A stretch of 64,000 bases of DNA from Porifericola rhodea (GCF_030506305.1 NZ_CP119421.1:302354-366353), one strand, 5' to 3'. Positions 32,817-43,300 are shown, counted from the first letter of the stretch. Notes: generated from the letters alone by a model not told the origin. Numbers and translations are program-made.

Positions 32817-34004
32817 TTACTCTATGATGTCAGTAACCTGACCTGCACCTACAGTTCTACCACCTTCACGGATCGCAAATCTCAATCCTTTGTCCATCGC
32901 GATAGGGCTGATTAGCTCAACAGAGATAGAAACGTTATCTCCAGGCATAACCATCTCTACATTTTCAGGAAGAGAGATCTCACCAGTAACGTCTGTTGTT
33001 CTGAAGTAGAACTGAGGACGGTATTTCTTAAAGAAAGGAGTATGACGTCCACCTTCTTCTTTTGACAATACGTAAACCTCAGCTTTGAATTTGTGGTGAG
33101 GAGTTACAGTACCAGGCTTAGCGATTACCATCCCTCTTTTGATTTGAGCTTTTTCAATACCTCTCAAAAGAAGACCTACGTTATCACCAGCTTCACCACG
33201 GTCAAGAATCTTACGAAACATCTCAACACCAGTTACTGTAGACTTAAGGTTCTCAGCACCCATACCAAGAATATCTACAGGATCACCACTATTGATAACA
33301 CCACGCTCAATTCTACCAGTAGCAACAGTACCACGACCAGTAATTGAGAATACGTCCTCAACGGGCATCAAGAAATCTTTGTCAACTAAGCGTTCAGGAA
33401 GAGGGATATACTCATCCACAGCCCCCATTAGCTCCATCACTTTCTCTACCCACTTATCTTCTCCGTTCAATGCACCAAGTGCAGAACCCTGAATTACAGG
33501 AATGTCATCACCTGGGAATTCGTAGAATGAAAGCAACTCTCTGATCTCCATCTCTACTAGCTCAAGTAGTTCTGGATCATCCACTAAGTCAACCTTATTC
33601 ATGAATACTACGATTGCAGGAACACCAACCTGACGAGCCAAAAGAATGTGCTCTCTAGTCTGAGGCATAGGTCCATCAGTAGCAGCCACTACCAAGATAG
33701 CTCCATCCATCTGAGCAGCACCAGTAACCATGTTTTTCACATAGTCGGCGTGACCAGGACAGTCAACGTGAGCATAGTGACGATTTTCAGTCTGATACTC
33801 AACGTGAGCTGTATTAATTGTAATACCTCTTTCCTTCTCCTCGGGAGCATTATCAATTGTAGCAAAATCACGAAGGTCAGCCAAACCTTTATCAGCAAGC
33901 ACTTTAGTGATCGCTGCGGTTAGAGTTGTTTTCCCGTGATCGACGTGACCAATTGTACCAATGTTCAAGTGTGGTTTAGAACGGTCAAAGGTTGCTTTAG
34001 CCAT
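32817..34004 (-). CDS. tuf: Translation elongation factor Tu
   Basis: GTPase that delivers aminoacyl-tRNA to the ribosome. 395 residues, three domains. G1 is GHVDHGKT (19-26), switch I contains [14 protein letters not shown]3 is DCPGHADY and G4 is NKVDLVD. Domain II and III sequences ([27 protein letters not shown]) are complete. It is embedded between tRNA-Thr and tRNA-Trp and is the only tuf gene in the window. Confidence 0.99.
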   Translation of the reverse strand: MAKATFDRSKPHLNIGTIGHVDHGKTTLTAAITKVLADKGLADLRDFATIDNAPEEKERGITINTAHVEYQTENRHYAHVDCPGHADYVKNMVTGAAQMDGAILVVAATDGPMPQTREHILLARQVGVPAIVVFMNKVDLVDDPELLELVEMEIRELLSFYEFPGDDIPVIQGSALGALNGEDKWVEKVMELMGAVDEYIPLPERLVDKDFLMPVEDVFSITGRGTVATGRIERGVINSGDPVDILGMGAENLKSTVTGVEMFRKILDRGEAGDNVGLLLRGIEKAQIKRGMVIAKPGTVTPHHKFKAEVYVLSKEEGGRHTPFFKKYRPQFYFRTTDVTGEISLPENVEMVMPGDNVSISVELISPIAMDKGLRFAIREGGRTVGAGQVTDIIE

Positions 34005-34068
34005 TTTCTAAATAAGTTACAGTTTCAAATAAATTTAAGTCATTATGGTAATGAACCTACTGCTTTTG

Positions 34069-34140
34069 AGCCAATGACGGGATTTGAACCCGTGACCTCT
34101 TCCTTACCAAGGAAGCACTCTACCCCTGAGCTACATCGGC
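34069..34140 (-). tRNA. tRNA-Thr (GGT)
   Basis: 72-base cloverleaf without encoded CCA. Acceptor arms GCCGATG/CATTGGC pair with one wobble. The anticodon stem CTTCC/GGAAG encloses a loop with GGT. T-loop GGTTCAAATCC is normal. Located 64 bases upstream of tuf. Confidence 0.96.
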
Positions 34141-34167
34141 TTAAGCAATGCTTAAGCATTACAAAAG

Positions 34168-34240
34168 AGCGGGAGACGGGGGTCGAACCCGCGACCTACA
34201 GCTTGGAAGGCTGTCGCTCTACCAACTGAGCTACTCCCGC
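34168..34240 (-). tRNA. tRNA-Gly (TCC)
   Basis: 73-base cloverleaf without encoded CCA. Acceptor arms GCGGGAG/CTCCCGC pair perfectly. The anticodon stem ACAGC/GCTGT encloses CTTCCAA, giving anticodon TCC. Part of the Tyr-Gly-Thr-tuf-Trp cluster. Confidence 0.96.
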
Positions 34241-34300
34241 TTAAAGCTCAAACCAAACAATTACCTTGAAAGAAAAATTCAAAATAACTATTAAAACTTG

Positions 34301-34383
34301 TGGGGAGAGCAGGATTCGAACCTACGAAGGCATACGCCAGCAGATTTACAGTCTGCCCCAGTTGGCCGCTTTGGTATCTCCCC
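34301..34383 (-). tRNA. tRNA-Tyr (GTA)
   Basis: 83-base class II tRNA with a long variable arm, no encoded CCA. Acceptor arms GGGGAGA/TCTCCCC pair perfectly, the discriminator is A, and the anticodon stem GCAGA/TCTGC encloses CTGTAAA with anticodon GTA. It is the first gene of the cluster. Confidence 0.96.
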
Positions 34384-34454
34384 AGTGATGTGTCAAAAAA
34401 CTATTAAAAACAGATTTTCGTGTTTTTTAAACCCCGCTGTTTCTAATGGAAGTG

Positions 34455-34485
34455 CAAAAGTAAACGCTTTTTTGATTTATTCAAA
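34455..34485 (-). promoter_or_regulatory. Promoter of the tRNA-tuf-secE cluster
   Basis: On the minus strand TTTG (34482-34485) is followed after exactly 19 bases by TACTTTTG (34455-34462), a full match to the Bacteroidota promoter form. Transcription would start about 65 bases upstream of tRNA-Tyr and could run through tuf, secE, nusG and beyond. Confidence 0.8.
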
Positions 34486-34520
34486 TTTCTAACCCAAAAG
34501 AAATAAAAAAATTTATTCTC

Positions 34521-37064
34521 TTAAGGAATACTCTCGTACATGGCTTTTAAACGAGGATCTTGCTCCTCATTTCTTATGCTTTCCTGCAAAGCCTGTACAC
34601 TCTCCTGCTCATCAAAAAAACTCAAAGAACGATAGGCATTTAGCCTGACGTAATATTTAGGATGGTTCTTAGCATATTCTGCAAGTAGCTTTATGCCGCG
34701 TTGTTGTTCATCCTGCTGCAAATCTATTAAATATCTTGCAAAATAGTTAAGTAAGTAATACAAAGCTTCATCATTTATTTGCATAAATTTTTCAGCAAAC
34801 CATGAATATCGCTCCTGAATGCTATTTTCCACATAAAAATCTGCTAGTGCAATGACAACATTAAAGTTTGAATATGCTTCGTATGCGCTAAATACCTCAA
34901 GTTTGTCATCTGCACTGGTGGTAGTGTAAGCCGCTATGGCCGAACCTACTACTGCATATGAGCTATCCTGCATACTTTCTTTGAAGAGACTTTGATAAGC
35001 CTCAGCATCCACTCCTGCCAATAGCGATAACGCATCGGCCCTAACCAGCGACTTGCTGTCTTCTTTGGTCATTTTATTCACATACTGAATATCAGCTGGG
35101 CTCAAATATTGAGGAAACACTTCTAAAGTGTTCAATGCTATTTGTCTTATCATCCAAAAGTCGTCTTTTAATGCCTGTAAGTAGAGAGAAGCAGTAGCTT
35201 CACTTACACTATCTCTGGCAAGTGCATCTAAAGCTTCTATTCTCTTGATAACATGAGCAGACTTTTTATACTGCTGTATCCACTCCTGATCTGTTTTGGT
35301 GTAATCTATTTTAGCCAAGAGAGTAGATTCAGGGTCAAAAATTACCAATTCAGGTTTTTGAGAGATATCAAAACTGTAACTTTCATCCACTTCGTCAATC
35401 AATATAGGATAGCGCTGGGATTTTCCTTTTGTCCAAACCTCAATACTTGTAGGTAATCGGTATACTGGGATTTCTTCCAGATTCTGTTGCTGGCGCACAT
35501 TTACTATAAGCTTACCGCTATCATACTGCTGAGTTATTCTTAACTCCGGATGGCCAGCGGCAAGAAACCACTGGTTGAAGAACCAGTTGAGGTCTTCGCC
35601 ACTTACTTCTTCAAATGCCATGCGTAGCTCATGTACTTCTACTGAGCTAAAGGCATGCTCCTCCAGGTATTGCTGTAATGCAACAAAAAAGGCTTCATCT
35701 CCCAGGTAAGCCCTTAGCATATGCAAAATACGGCTACCTTTATCATATGAGTGCCGGTCAAACATATCTTCCTGATCCTCATAGTGGAAGCGAATCAGAT
35801 CTACTTTCTTTTCTTCGGCTTCAGTAAAGTAGTTTTGCCCCTGCTCCCAAAGTGTGTAAGCGGCTTCATCTTCTCCATCTTTATAGTTGCGCCAAAGATA
35901 CTCCGAATAAGTGGCAAAAGATTCATTTAACGGCAGGTTAGCCCAAGATTCGCAGGTTACCAGATCTCCAAACCAGTGGTGGAATAGCTCATGAGCAATA
36001 ATATTATCCCAGTCGTAGTCTAAAAGTTCTCTCCTATCTACCTGCAAACCTTCCATAAAAACTGAAGCCGTTGTATTCTCCATAGCACCAGATACAAAGT
36101 CTCTTACTACTACCTGTGCATATTTCGGCCAGGGATATTCCACTCCTAGTATGTCTGAGAAATACTCTAGCATTTCTGGGGTATGGCCAAAAATATCTTT
36201 AGCATATTTCTGGTATTCAGGCTCTACATAGTAGCTTAAACTTTTGTCGCGCCACTGATCTTCTACAATTGCAAAATCACCAATTGCCATCATAAACAGA
36301 TAAGGGGCATGGGGCATATCCATTTTCCAGTAGTCAGTACGTGTCTGATCATCATTAAACTGAGAAGAAATTAAATTACCATTAGACAGAGTCTGAAAAC
36401 TAGTATCTACAGTAATCAACATCTCCTGAGTAGTTCTTTCGTTAGGAGCATCTATCGTAGGAAACCAGCAGGAATTTGCCTGTGTTTCCCCTTGAGTCCA
36501 GACCTGAATGGGCTTTGGAGCCAGCTGTACGGAATCTGTTCCAATAAAATATAGCCCTTGATCTTTAGTAATAGCTTCACTTCCACCTGCATCAACCTCA
36601 TCTGGATGTGCCGTATAATTTATTTCAACTATCAGATCTTCCTCTCGGGTATAAGTACGATCCAGCTCAATGTCTAGCACCTTACCATCATAATCGTAGC
36701 GCAAAGGCATTTGCCGGTCGCCTACTAAAAGGGACAGTTTATGAATTTTGAAACCCTTCGCATCCAGTTGAAGTCTTTTCTGCTCATGAAAATAAGGTCG
36801 CAGCTGCAAAGTGGCAGTACCGTCTAATGTATGAGCCTGTATATTGGGCCTTACCTCAAGTTTGGTATGTAATAAGTCAAAAGTACGGGTGCGCGAGGGC
36901 CGATAAGGTATTGGCGACTCCATTAACTCAGGCGCAGAGGGAGCCAACAGAATTTGTGTAGAATCCTGAGGAAGTGAGTCATCTGTTAAAGCTTCCAGTT
37001 CTGTTACTCTACAGGCAACATTCAGCAATAAAATAGCTACCAGACCAGCACGAAGAAAAAGCAT
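34521..37064 (-). CDS. M1 family zinc aminopeptidase, probable lipoprotein
   Basis: 847-residue peptidase that removes N-terminal residues from peptides, probably outside the inner membrane. The N-terminus MLFLRAGLVAILLLNVAC is a signal sequence with a possible lipidation Cys18. The M1 fold (about 60-505) has the substrate-binding GAMEN (326-330) and the zinc site HELFHH with His358, His362 and the distal Glu381. The C-terminal part (about 590-847) is helical and HEAT-like, as in ERAP/aminopeptidase N relatives. The lipobox is not canonical, so lipidation is uncertain. Confidence 0.93.
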   Translation of the reverse strand: MLFLRAGLVAILLLNVACRVTELEALTDDSLPQDSTQILLAPSAPELMESPIPYRPSRTRTFDLLHTKLEVRPNIQAHTLDGTATLQLRPYFHEQKRLQLDAKGFKIHKLSLLVGDRQMPLRYDYDGKVLDIELDRTYTREEDLIVEINYTAHPDEVDAGGSEAITKDQGLYFIGTDSVQLAPKPIQVWTQGETQANSCWFPTIDAPNERTTQEMLITVDTSFQTLSNGNLISSQFNDDQTRTDYWKMDMPHAPYLFMMAIGDFAIVEDQWRDKSLSYYVEPEYQKYAKDIFGHTPEMLEYFSDILGVEYPWPKYAQVVVRDFVSGAMENTTASVFMEGLQVDRRELLDYDWDNIIAHELFHHWFGDLVTCESWANLPLNESFATYSEYLWRNYKDGEDEAAYTLWEQGQNYFTEAEEKKVDLIRFHYEDQEDMFDRHSYDKGSRILHMLRAYLGDEAFFVALQQYLEEHAFSSVEVHELRMAFEEVSGEDLNWFFNQWFLAAGHPELRITQQYDSGKLIVNVRQQQNLEEIPVYRLPTSIEVWTKGKSQRYPILIDEVDESYSFDISQKPELVIFDPESTLLAKIDYTKTDQEWIQQYKKSAHVIKRIEALDALARDSVSEATASLYLQALKDDFWMIRQIALNTLEVFPQYLSPADIQYVNKMTKEDSKSLVRADALSLLAGVDAEAYQSLFKESMQDSSYAVVGSAIAAYTTTSADDKLEVFSAYEAYSNFNVVIALADFYVENSIQERYSWFAEKFMQINDEALYYLLNYFARYLIDLQQDEQQRGIKLLAEYAKNHPKYYVRLNAYRSLSFFDEQESVQALQESIRNEEQDPRLKAMYESIP

Positions 37065-37130
37065 GTATTATGGATTAATTAGAATGAAATGTTAAATTGA
37101 TGCGCTGTCAAACTTTTTTAACCACGCTCT

Positions 37131-37634
37131 ATGTCGCTAAAAGCTAGCATTAATCAGCAACGAAAATACGAAGTTGATCTAAAATCAGAACAAACACTAA
37201 TTGATAATCAGCATTTTTCCTACAAGCTCACGACTTTAGATGAACATCGCTTTCATCTCCTGCTCGAACACCGCACTTATAACGTAGAAGTCGTCAAAGC
37301 AGATTACTCACGCAAAGATTTTTTGTTAAAAATTAATGGTAAACAAGTTTCTGTGCACTTACAGGATCGCTTTGATCAGCTGATTGAGGCTATGGGTATG
37401 CAGGAGGATGAGAGCATGGCAGACAAGGAAATTCATGCTCCTATGCCCGGGCTTATTTTGCAGGTACACGTACAGGAAGGTGACGAAGTAGCCCAGGGTG
37501 ATCCGCTGCTTACGCTGGAAGCCATGAAAATGGAAAACCTACTCAAGTCTCCCAGCGATGGCAAAGTAAGCAGGATAGAGGTAAAAAACGGGCAGGGTGT
37601 AGAGAAGAGCCAGCTGCTCATAGTGCTTGAATAA
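37131..37634 (+). CDS. Biotin carboxyl carrier-type protein
   Basis: 167 residues. The C-terminal biotinyl domain (about 101-167) contains APMPG and EAMKMEN with the biotin-accepting Lys133. The N-terminal 85 residues resemble the domain of acyl-CoA carboxylase biotin subunits, not AccB. It probably serves a biotin-dependent acyl-CoA carboxylase (such as propionyl-CoA carboxylase), but no carboxyltransferase gene is adjacent. The ligase that would attach biotin (birA) is at 54219. A terminator follows it. Confidence 0.85.
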   Translation: MSLKASINQQRKYEVDLKSEQTLIDNQHFSYKLTTLDEHRFHLLLEHRTYNVEVVKADYSRKDFLLKINGKQVSVHLQDRFDQLIEAMGMQEDESMADKEIHAPMPGLILQVHVQEGDEVAQGDPLLTLEAMKMENLLKSPSDGKVSRIEVKNGQGVEKSQLLIVLE

Positions 37635-37640
37635 TTTTTT

Positions 37641-37676
37641 GCTTTTTAATATCGGTATTAGAAAAAGCGTTTTTTT
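37641..37676 (+). terminator. Terminator after the biotin carrier gene
   Basis: Arms GCTTTTT and AAAAAGC, extended by AATA/TATT with a small bulge around a TCGG tetraloop, are followed by GTTTTTTT. It lies 7 bases after the stop. Confidence 0.78.
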
Positions 37677-37719
37677 GAAATCGAAGTGCTTTTGTCTATC
37701 AACTTATTTTTGGTATTTC

Positions 37720-37727
37720 TATATTTG
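37720..37727 (+). promoter_or_regulatory. Possible pyrH -7 promoter element
   Basis: TATATTTG fits the TAnnTTTG element, 18 bases upstream of pyrH. The nearest upstream TTTG (37691-37694) is 25 bases away, longer than the optimal 19-20, so only the -7 element is well supported. Confidence 0.4.
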
Positions 37728-37745
37728 CGCACAAAACCCAGTTGA

Positions 37746-38450
37746 ATGAAATATAAAAGAATCCTATTAAAACTGAGCGGTGAAGCGCTCATGGGTAGCC
37801 AGCAATACGGTATTGACTCCGATAGGCTACAACAGTATGCTGAAGAAATAAAGAGGGTAAAAGACGCGGGCGTTGAAGTCGCCATAGTAATAGGAGGAGG
37901 AAATATCTTTAGAGGGGTACAGGCAGAGAAGTCAGGAATGGACCGTGTACAGGGAGACTACATGGGAATGCTGGCCACTGTAATTAATGCTATGGCTTTG
38001 CAGAGTGCATTGGAGAAGATTGGACTTTACACCCGCCTTATGTCTGGAATTAAGATTGAGCAGGTCTGTGAGCCTTTTATTCGCAGAAGAGCAGTTCGAC
38101 ATCTGGAGAAAGGAAGAGTTGTGATTTTTGGTGCCGGTATTGGTAACCCTTACTTTACTACCGACTCTACTGCCAGCCTTAGAGCTATTGAGATTGAAGC
38201 TGATGTGGTACTCAAAGGAACTCGTGTAGATGGTGTCTATTCTGCCGACCCTGAAAAGGATCCTAACGCTACTCGCTTCTCTAACATTACCTTCTCTGAA
38301 GTTTACCAGAAAGGGCTTAATGTGATGGATATGACAGCTTTTACACTTTGTCAGGAAAACAATTTACCTATCATCGTATTTGATATGAATAAACCGGGTA
38401 ACCTGTACAACCTATTGAGTGGTAAAGAAGTAGGTACACTGATCAACTAG
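37746..38450 (+). CDS. pyrH: UMP kinase
   Basis: Phosphorylates UMP to UDP with ATP, first committed step of pyrimidine nucleotide activation. 234 residues, bacterial hexameric amino-acid-kinase fold. Visible are [14 protein letters not shown] at the N-terminus, [10 protein letters not shown] (about 48-57), [20 protein letters not shown] and [13 protein letters not shown]. It is paired with frr (81-base gap), a widely conserved neighbourhood. Confidence 0.97.
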   Translation: MKYKRILLKLSGEALMGSQQYGIDSDRLQQYAEEIKRVKDAGVEVAIVIGGGNIFRGVQAEKSGMDRVQGDYMGMLATVINAMALQSALEKIGLYTRLMSGIKIEQVCEPFIRRRAVRHLEKGRVVIFGAGIGNPYFTTDSTASLRAIEIEADVVLKGTRVDGVYSADPEKDPNATRFSNITFSEVYQKGLNVMDMTAFTLCQENNLPIIVFDMNKPGNLYNLLSGKEVGTLIN

Positions 38451-38531
38451 ATCTGAGTCTTATTTTTTGCTCAATAAAAGATGTATTGATCCGTTAGCAT
38501 AATCTACAATTGTTGATTTAATATTTAAACA

Positions 38532-39095
38532 ATGACTGAAGAAATTCAAATGTACCTTGACGAGGCTGAGGAAAACATGCAAAAGGCAGTCAGCCATGTG
38601 ATAGGAGAGTTTAAAAAAATAAGAGCTGGTAAAGCACAACCTAATATGCTGGACGGCTTGTTGGTCCAGTACTATGGCAATAATACACCTATCAACCAGG
38701 TAGCATCTATTACTACACCTGATGCACGAACTATTATGGTTAAGCCCTGGGAAAAGAACATGTTAGGTGAAATTGAGCGTGCTATCATCAATTCTGATCT
38801 AGGACTTAATCCCCAAAACGATGGTGAGGTAGTTCGTCTCAACATTCCTCCATTGACAGAAGATCGTCGTAAAGGACTGGTAAAACAGGCTAAAACCGAA
38901 GCTGAAAATGGTAAGGTAAGTGTGCGTAACATTCGTAAAGACGCCAACGACTCTATCAAAAAGCTTTTGAAAGACGGCACATCAGAAGATGATGTAAAAG
39001 AAGGAGAAGACAGTGTTCAGCAGCTTACAGATAAATTTGTAGCTAAGATTGACAGTATCTTTGACGAAAAAGAGAAAGAGATTATGACTGTATAG
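38532..39095 (+). CDS. frr: Ribosome recycling factor
   Basis: Splits the post-termination ribosome together with EF-G. 187 residues with the usual two-domain layout: the three-helix bundle starts and ends the protein (FKKIRAGKAQPNMLDGLLVQ; RRKGLVKQAKTEAENGKVSV; VRNIRKDAND) and a beta domain lies around residues 30-105. Co-directional with pyrH and followed by a weak terminator. Confidence 0.97.
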   Translation: MTEEIQMYLDEAEENMQKAVSHVIGEFKKIRAGKAQPNMLDGLLVQYYGNNTPINQVASITTPDARTIMVKPWEKNMLGEIERAIINSDLGLNPQNDGEVVRLNIPPLTEDRRKGLVKQAKTEAENGKVSVRNIRKDANDSIKKLLKDGTSEDDVKEGEDSVQQLTDKFVAKIDSIFDEKEKEIMTV

Positions 39096-39119
39096 TACTA
39101 TTACAGGTAGTACTTTTTA
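39094..39119 (+). terminator. Weak terminator after frr
   Basis: Arms AGTACTA (39094-39100) and TAGTACT (39108-39114) with a 7-base loop are followed by TTTTT. It covers the few bases between the convergent stops of frr and nadD, so the hairpin overlaps both gene ends. Confidence 0.5.
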
Positions 39120-39685
39120 TCCTCTATATACTCTGCTACACTATCGTGCACCAGATATTTGATTGAGATATCGTTTTTGATGCAGTTTCTGATAAAAGTA
39201 GCTGAGATATCAATTAAAGGCGCTTCAACCATCCTGATTGCAGGATGGTTTTTTATTTCCTCTTTAGTTTTTTCAAGCTCTGTACCTGGTCTGGGGTATA
39301 CTATTATCCCATAATGATTCAAAATCTCCTGATAGTTTTTCCATTTATGAAAATGGTTGAGATTATCGCTCCCTAGTATCAGACTAAAGTGATGGTTGGG
39401 GTATCGTTCCTTAAGATAAGTAAGTGTGTCTACCGTGTAACTGGGCTTAGGCATACTAAACTCTACATTAGAAGCTCTCAGCTCAAAGTTATCTTCAATA
39501 GCCAGTTCCACCATTTTAAGCCTGTCTACATCTGGTAAAAGTGATTTTGAACTTTTAAAAGGGTTCTGAGGGGAAACTACAAACCAGACCTGATCCAGTT
39601 CTGCATACCCTTTTACTGTATTTGCAATTATTAAATGCCCAATATGTATGGGATTAAACGACCCGAAGAAAAGCCCTACTTTCAC
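39101..39685 (-). CDS. nadD: Nicotinate-nucleotide adenylyltransferase
   Basis: Makes nicotinate adenine dinucleotide from nicotinate mononucleotide and ATP in NAD synthesis. 194 residues of the nucleotidyltransferase fold: GSFNPIHIGH with His14 and His17 at the N-terminus, YTVDTLTYLKERYP, LGSDNLNHFHKW, and ISATFIRNCI (the ISxTxxR motif) near residue 158. Convergent with frr, 5 bases apart. Confidence 0.96.
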   Translation of the reverse strand: MKVGLFFGSFNPIHIGHLIIANTVKGYAELDQVWFVVSPQNPFKSSKSLLPDVDRLKMVELAIEDNFELRASNVEFSMPKPSYTVDTLTYLKERYPNHHFSLILGSDNLNHFHKWKNYQEILNHYGIIVYPRPGTELEKTKEEIKNHPAIRMVEAPLIDISATFIRNCIKNDISIKYLVHDSVAEYIEDKKYYL

Positions 39686-39730
39686 CTGATATATTTAAAA
39701 GTGTGTGCCGAATTATTGTGGGCAGCTAAT

Positions 39731-40291
39731 TTAGTTAGGGAAAAGGACTTGGTCAACCACATGTACATAACCGTTTTCCGCCTGACGATCTCCAAATATG
39801 ATAGAAGCACTATCTATAGTCAGTTTACCATCTATTTTAATAACTTTTAGAGGGCTTCCATACAAGGGTGTGAGCTCTCGCATTCCTGCAATCTCTGTAT
39901 CACTATAGTTCCCTTTTACTATATGGTGCATCAGTGTATTCTTCAGCTTTTCTTTTTCAAGATCAGCGGGCAGCGCATCATCATGGCTCGGTGTTAGCTC
40001 ATCTAGTGCCGCATCAGATGGGGCAAAAATGGTATAAGGACCGTCCTGTGTAAGCATAGAGTCAAGGCCCGTAGCCCTGAGCGCATTATGTAGTATAGCT
40101 AAGGACTCATTATCCCCTACCACTTCTATTACATTACCTTCACCAATACGAAGTTCGTTCTTCTCTTTGCCTACTACCACATCAGACTCAAATTCCATAT
40201 CACTCTTCTCTTCCGGCTCAGTTTTGTTCTTAACACAAGAAACAGTACCTACGATAAGTAAGGCTAAAAAAATATGTGAAAAAAATTTCAT
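39731..40291 (-). CDS. Fasciclin (FAS1) domain lipoprotein
   Basis: 186 residues from the methionine of MKFFSHIFLALLIVGTVSC, a lipoprotein signal with the modified cysteine as residue 19. An upstream in-frame extension would cross the hairpin at 40301 and is rejected. After an acidic linker, one FAS1 domain follows (about 55-185): LAILHNALRATGLDSMLTQD, YTIFAPSDAALDEL, and the C-terminal GYVHVVDQVLFPN. FAS1 domains usually act in adhesion or protein contacts. Specific partner unknown. It follows the TPR gene. Confidence 0.9.
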   Translation of the reverse strand: MKFFSHIFLALLIVGTVSCVKNKTEPEEKSDMEFESDVVVGKEKNELRIGEGNVIEVVGDNESLAILHNALRATGLDSMLTQDGPYTIFAPSDAALDELTPSHDDALPADLEKEKLKNTLMHHIVKGNYSDTEIAGMRELTPLYGSPLKVIKIDGKLTIDSASIIFGDRQAENGYVHVVDQVLFPN

Positions 40292-40300
40292 ATGATTAAA

Positions 40301-40351
40301 ATTGTTGACGGTTGAAAAATTTACTCTCTGTACTCTCAACACGTCAACAAT
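40301..40351 (-). promoter_or_regulatory. Long inverted repeat upstream of the FAS1 gene
   Basis: Arms ATTGTTGACG-GTTGA and TCAAC-A-CGTCAACAAT pair over 15 bp with one unpaired base and a loop of about 20 bases. It lies between the stop of the TPR gene and 10 bases before the FAS1 start. Only TTTT follows, so it may be a terminator with readthrough, a processing site or a regulator site. Confidence 0.5.
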
Positions 40352-40367
40352 CTTAATTGTTAAAATT

Positions 40368-43300
40368 CTATTGCTTTGGGTCACCTTCCTGTGTGGGTAC
40401 TTCTTCCAGAATTATCTGGTTCTCTTCTTCAACCTTCAGGCTATCCTGCTTACGCTCTTCTGCTTCTCTTTCAGCTTCCATTTCATCAAGCGCCTGAAGT
40501 TTTTGCTCTGCCTGCTCGCGTATGCTAGGTAGAGGAGAGTTTTCTATAAGAGATGTTAAAGTAGCTTTTGCCTGAAAGTTTTCTTCCAGAGCAATATAGT
40601 TTTCTGCTATTAGTAAAAATGATAGCCCTAACCAGTTTTCATAAAGTGAGAAGTTCTTGTTTAGGTCGTAGAGCGTTTCTATAGACTCAGCATACTTCTC
40701 CTGATCGTACTGGATTTTAGCCATCAGGTATTGAGCTTCGGCCCCATACTCATCTTTAGCAGTATTTAGAGTTTTGAGGAAACTATCAATAGCCTTTTCG
40801 TAATTTTCGTTTGCGTACGCTACCTTTCCCTGATACAGCATTGCCATATTCTCAGCGGAGGCAGAAACGTTTGCCTTTTCTATAATTTGGTTAGCATAGT
40901 AGTTTACAGAGTCCAGAAGGCTTTTGTTATTTTCTGCTAGCACATAGTAGGCAGTCATCATACCAGACCAGGCATTAAACTGCTCACGCTTGTTTTGGGC
41001 CAAAGCCGCCAGGCGATTATAGTACTGTATAGCCTGCTGGTTATTTCCTTGCGACTGCTCTAACTCAGCAATTCGCTGCACAGATCGGTTGAGGCGAGAA
41101 GAAGTACCTTGCTCCGCAATTTCATAAAATACTTCAAGTGCCTGTTCTATCTGGTCGGAACGGTAGTAAGATTCTGCCATATAATACTTTGCCTCCTCGG
41201 TATTCGCATTATCGGGGTAGTTGTTGATAAACTCCTGCAAGCGGCTGATTGCCTGCTGGTATTTCTGAGTGAAGTACAGGTTTTTAGCTGACTCAAATTC
41301 AATGTTGCCTAGCGCCTTATCTTCGGGGTTAGCATTTTTATAAATGGCCAGATACTCAGAAAAATCATCATTACCTGCTCCACCTAATGACTGTACCTCC
41401 TGCAAACCTAATAGCGCTGAGTTTGCGACCTTATGCTCCGTATGAGCTTTAATGATTAGTTTGTAATCTGCCGATGCCTGATCGTATTTTTGCAGGTTAG
41501 TATAAGCTACCGCTCTCCTTAAAAGTGCATAAGGCACCAGATTACTTTGGCTGCTGGACTGTACCAGGCGAGTAAAACTATTGATAGCCTGCTGGTAATT
41601 GCCCTCTTCCAGATAAAGCTGTGCTTTCTGAAAAACCGCGTCATCACGATAACGAGAGTTAGTATAGCGGTCAATCACTTGATCCAGACTGGCTCTGGCT
41701 TCATTCATCTTACCCTGGATACCTAAAATAATTCCTTTCTGATAATAGGCATAACTGATGTCCGGATTGTTTTGCCTTATGGCTTTATCATAAGTGTTAA
41801 TGGCCTGACCGTAGTTTTTAGTCACATAGTAAGTGTCTGCTAACCTAATGAGGCCATCCTCATAATTGAGCTTTCCTTTAGGGTTATTATTTGACTTTTG
41901 TTCAATAGTCTGTACGTATTTTTCAAAGTGGTCTTTAGCTTTTTGGTACTCTTTGGTGTTATAGTAAGCATAGCCTATACCATAGCGAGACTTTAAAAAA
42001 TACATTTCACTTTTATTTTCAAGCTGTCTTTCATCACCTAATGCTCTAAAAACTGCCGCATAAGAATTGATAGCTTCTTCATACTTCTTACCTACGGAGT
42101 AAGCCTCCCCCTTCCAGAAGTTAGCTCCTGCTACCAGTTCACGATCTATAGGATATTGCAGCGATTTGTCAAATAACTGTACCGATTGAAAATATTCAGA
42201 TTGATTAAAAGCCTGCGTACCCGCGTAGAAGCTTACTTTCTGGTATGCTTTACGTACCTGAAGGGTCTTATTGGGCAGGCTTTCTATAAATTCTATCGCC
42301 TGAGTGTAGTTCTGGGTATTCAGGTAAGCTTCGCTTAAGAGGTCATTTACTTCTACATTGTGGGTACTGCCTGAGTATCTCTGTTTGAAACTTTGCAAGG
42401 TTTGTATAGCGCGCGCATGCTCACCTAGGGCTACCTGTACTTTGCCTAAGTTAAACATAGCCTCTTCTTTAATCTCAGGGCTAAAATCCATATTAGAAGC
42501 ATGCTCAAACGCACTTACAGCAAACTTTTCGTTACCCTCGTCTACATAAAGCTGTCCCAGGTAATAAGACGAAAACTGCCCGATACTATCATTTCTGGAA
42601 GCAATCTGTTTAAAGTTGTCAATAGCAGGTTGCGACTTACCAGTTTTATACTGCGCAAAAGCCAGACGGTACATCATAGAGGCTTCGGGTCTTCTGAGGC
42701 TGGCATACTCGCTTAAAAAAGGCTCTGCTCTGGTATAGTTGCCTTGCATAAAATAGGCTTCTCCCGCCAGTAGCATAATATCCGGCAAGTTTTTTACCTG
42801 GCCATTATTGCTGTCTAAAATACCTTGCGCGTACTGTTGTAGTTTAGCGTAATCTCCCTGCTTGTAATAAATATTTGCGATAAGGTAAGGTACCACCTGA
42901 GCATAAGACTCTTCTTTCTCTGCCTTTTGTAAATCGCTTAGTGCCGCACTAAAATCACTCTGCTGATAAGCAATATATCCAGAATAGTAGTTGGCCGCAC
43001 TGGTAAAAGGGCTATCAGAAGCTTTTACCTGATCAAAGTAGGGCTTGGCTTCGTAAAAATTCTGTTGGGTAAAATAGGCATACGCCAATTTAAAGTTGCG
43101 GGTATTTTTTTCTTCCTGTGTTAGATTTCTGGTATCTGTTTTTTCAAAGTATGCAATGGCCTTATCGTAGTTTTCATCTTTGAAGTAGAAGTTGCCTAGC
43201 TCGTAATTTGCTCTAATAGCTTTAGGATGGCTACTGTGTTTGTTAACGAACTCTGCCAGACGAGCCTCACCATCTGCATTGTATAACCTGAGGGCCGCAT

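Noticed and set aside
34384-34454. A/T-rich hairpin (AAAAACA/TGTTTTT) upstream of tRNA-Tyr
   Set aside because: Very weak stem of A-T pairs within a promoter leader; AT-rich chance is more likely.
34500-34520. Terminator of the M1 peptidase gene
   Set aside because: Only an A-T stem (AATAAA/TTTATT) followed by T, overlapping the region next to the tRNA promoter; not strong enough to call.
40292-40384. 31-codon N-terminal extension of the FAS1 lipoprotein
   Set aside because: Would bury the lipoprotein signal peptide and translate through the 40301-40351 inverted repeat.
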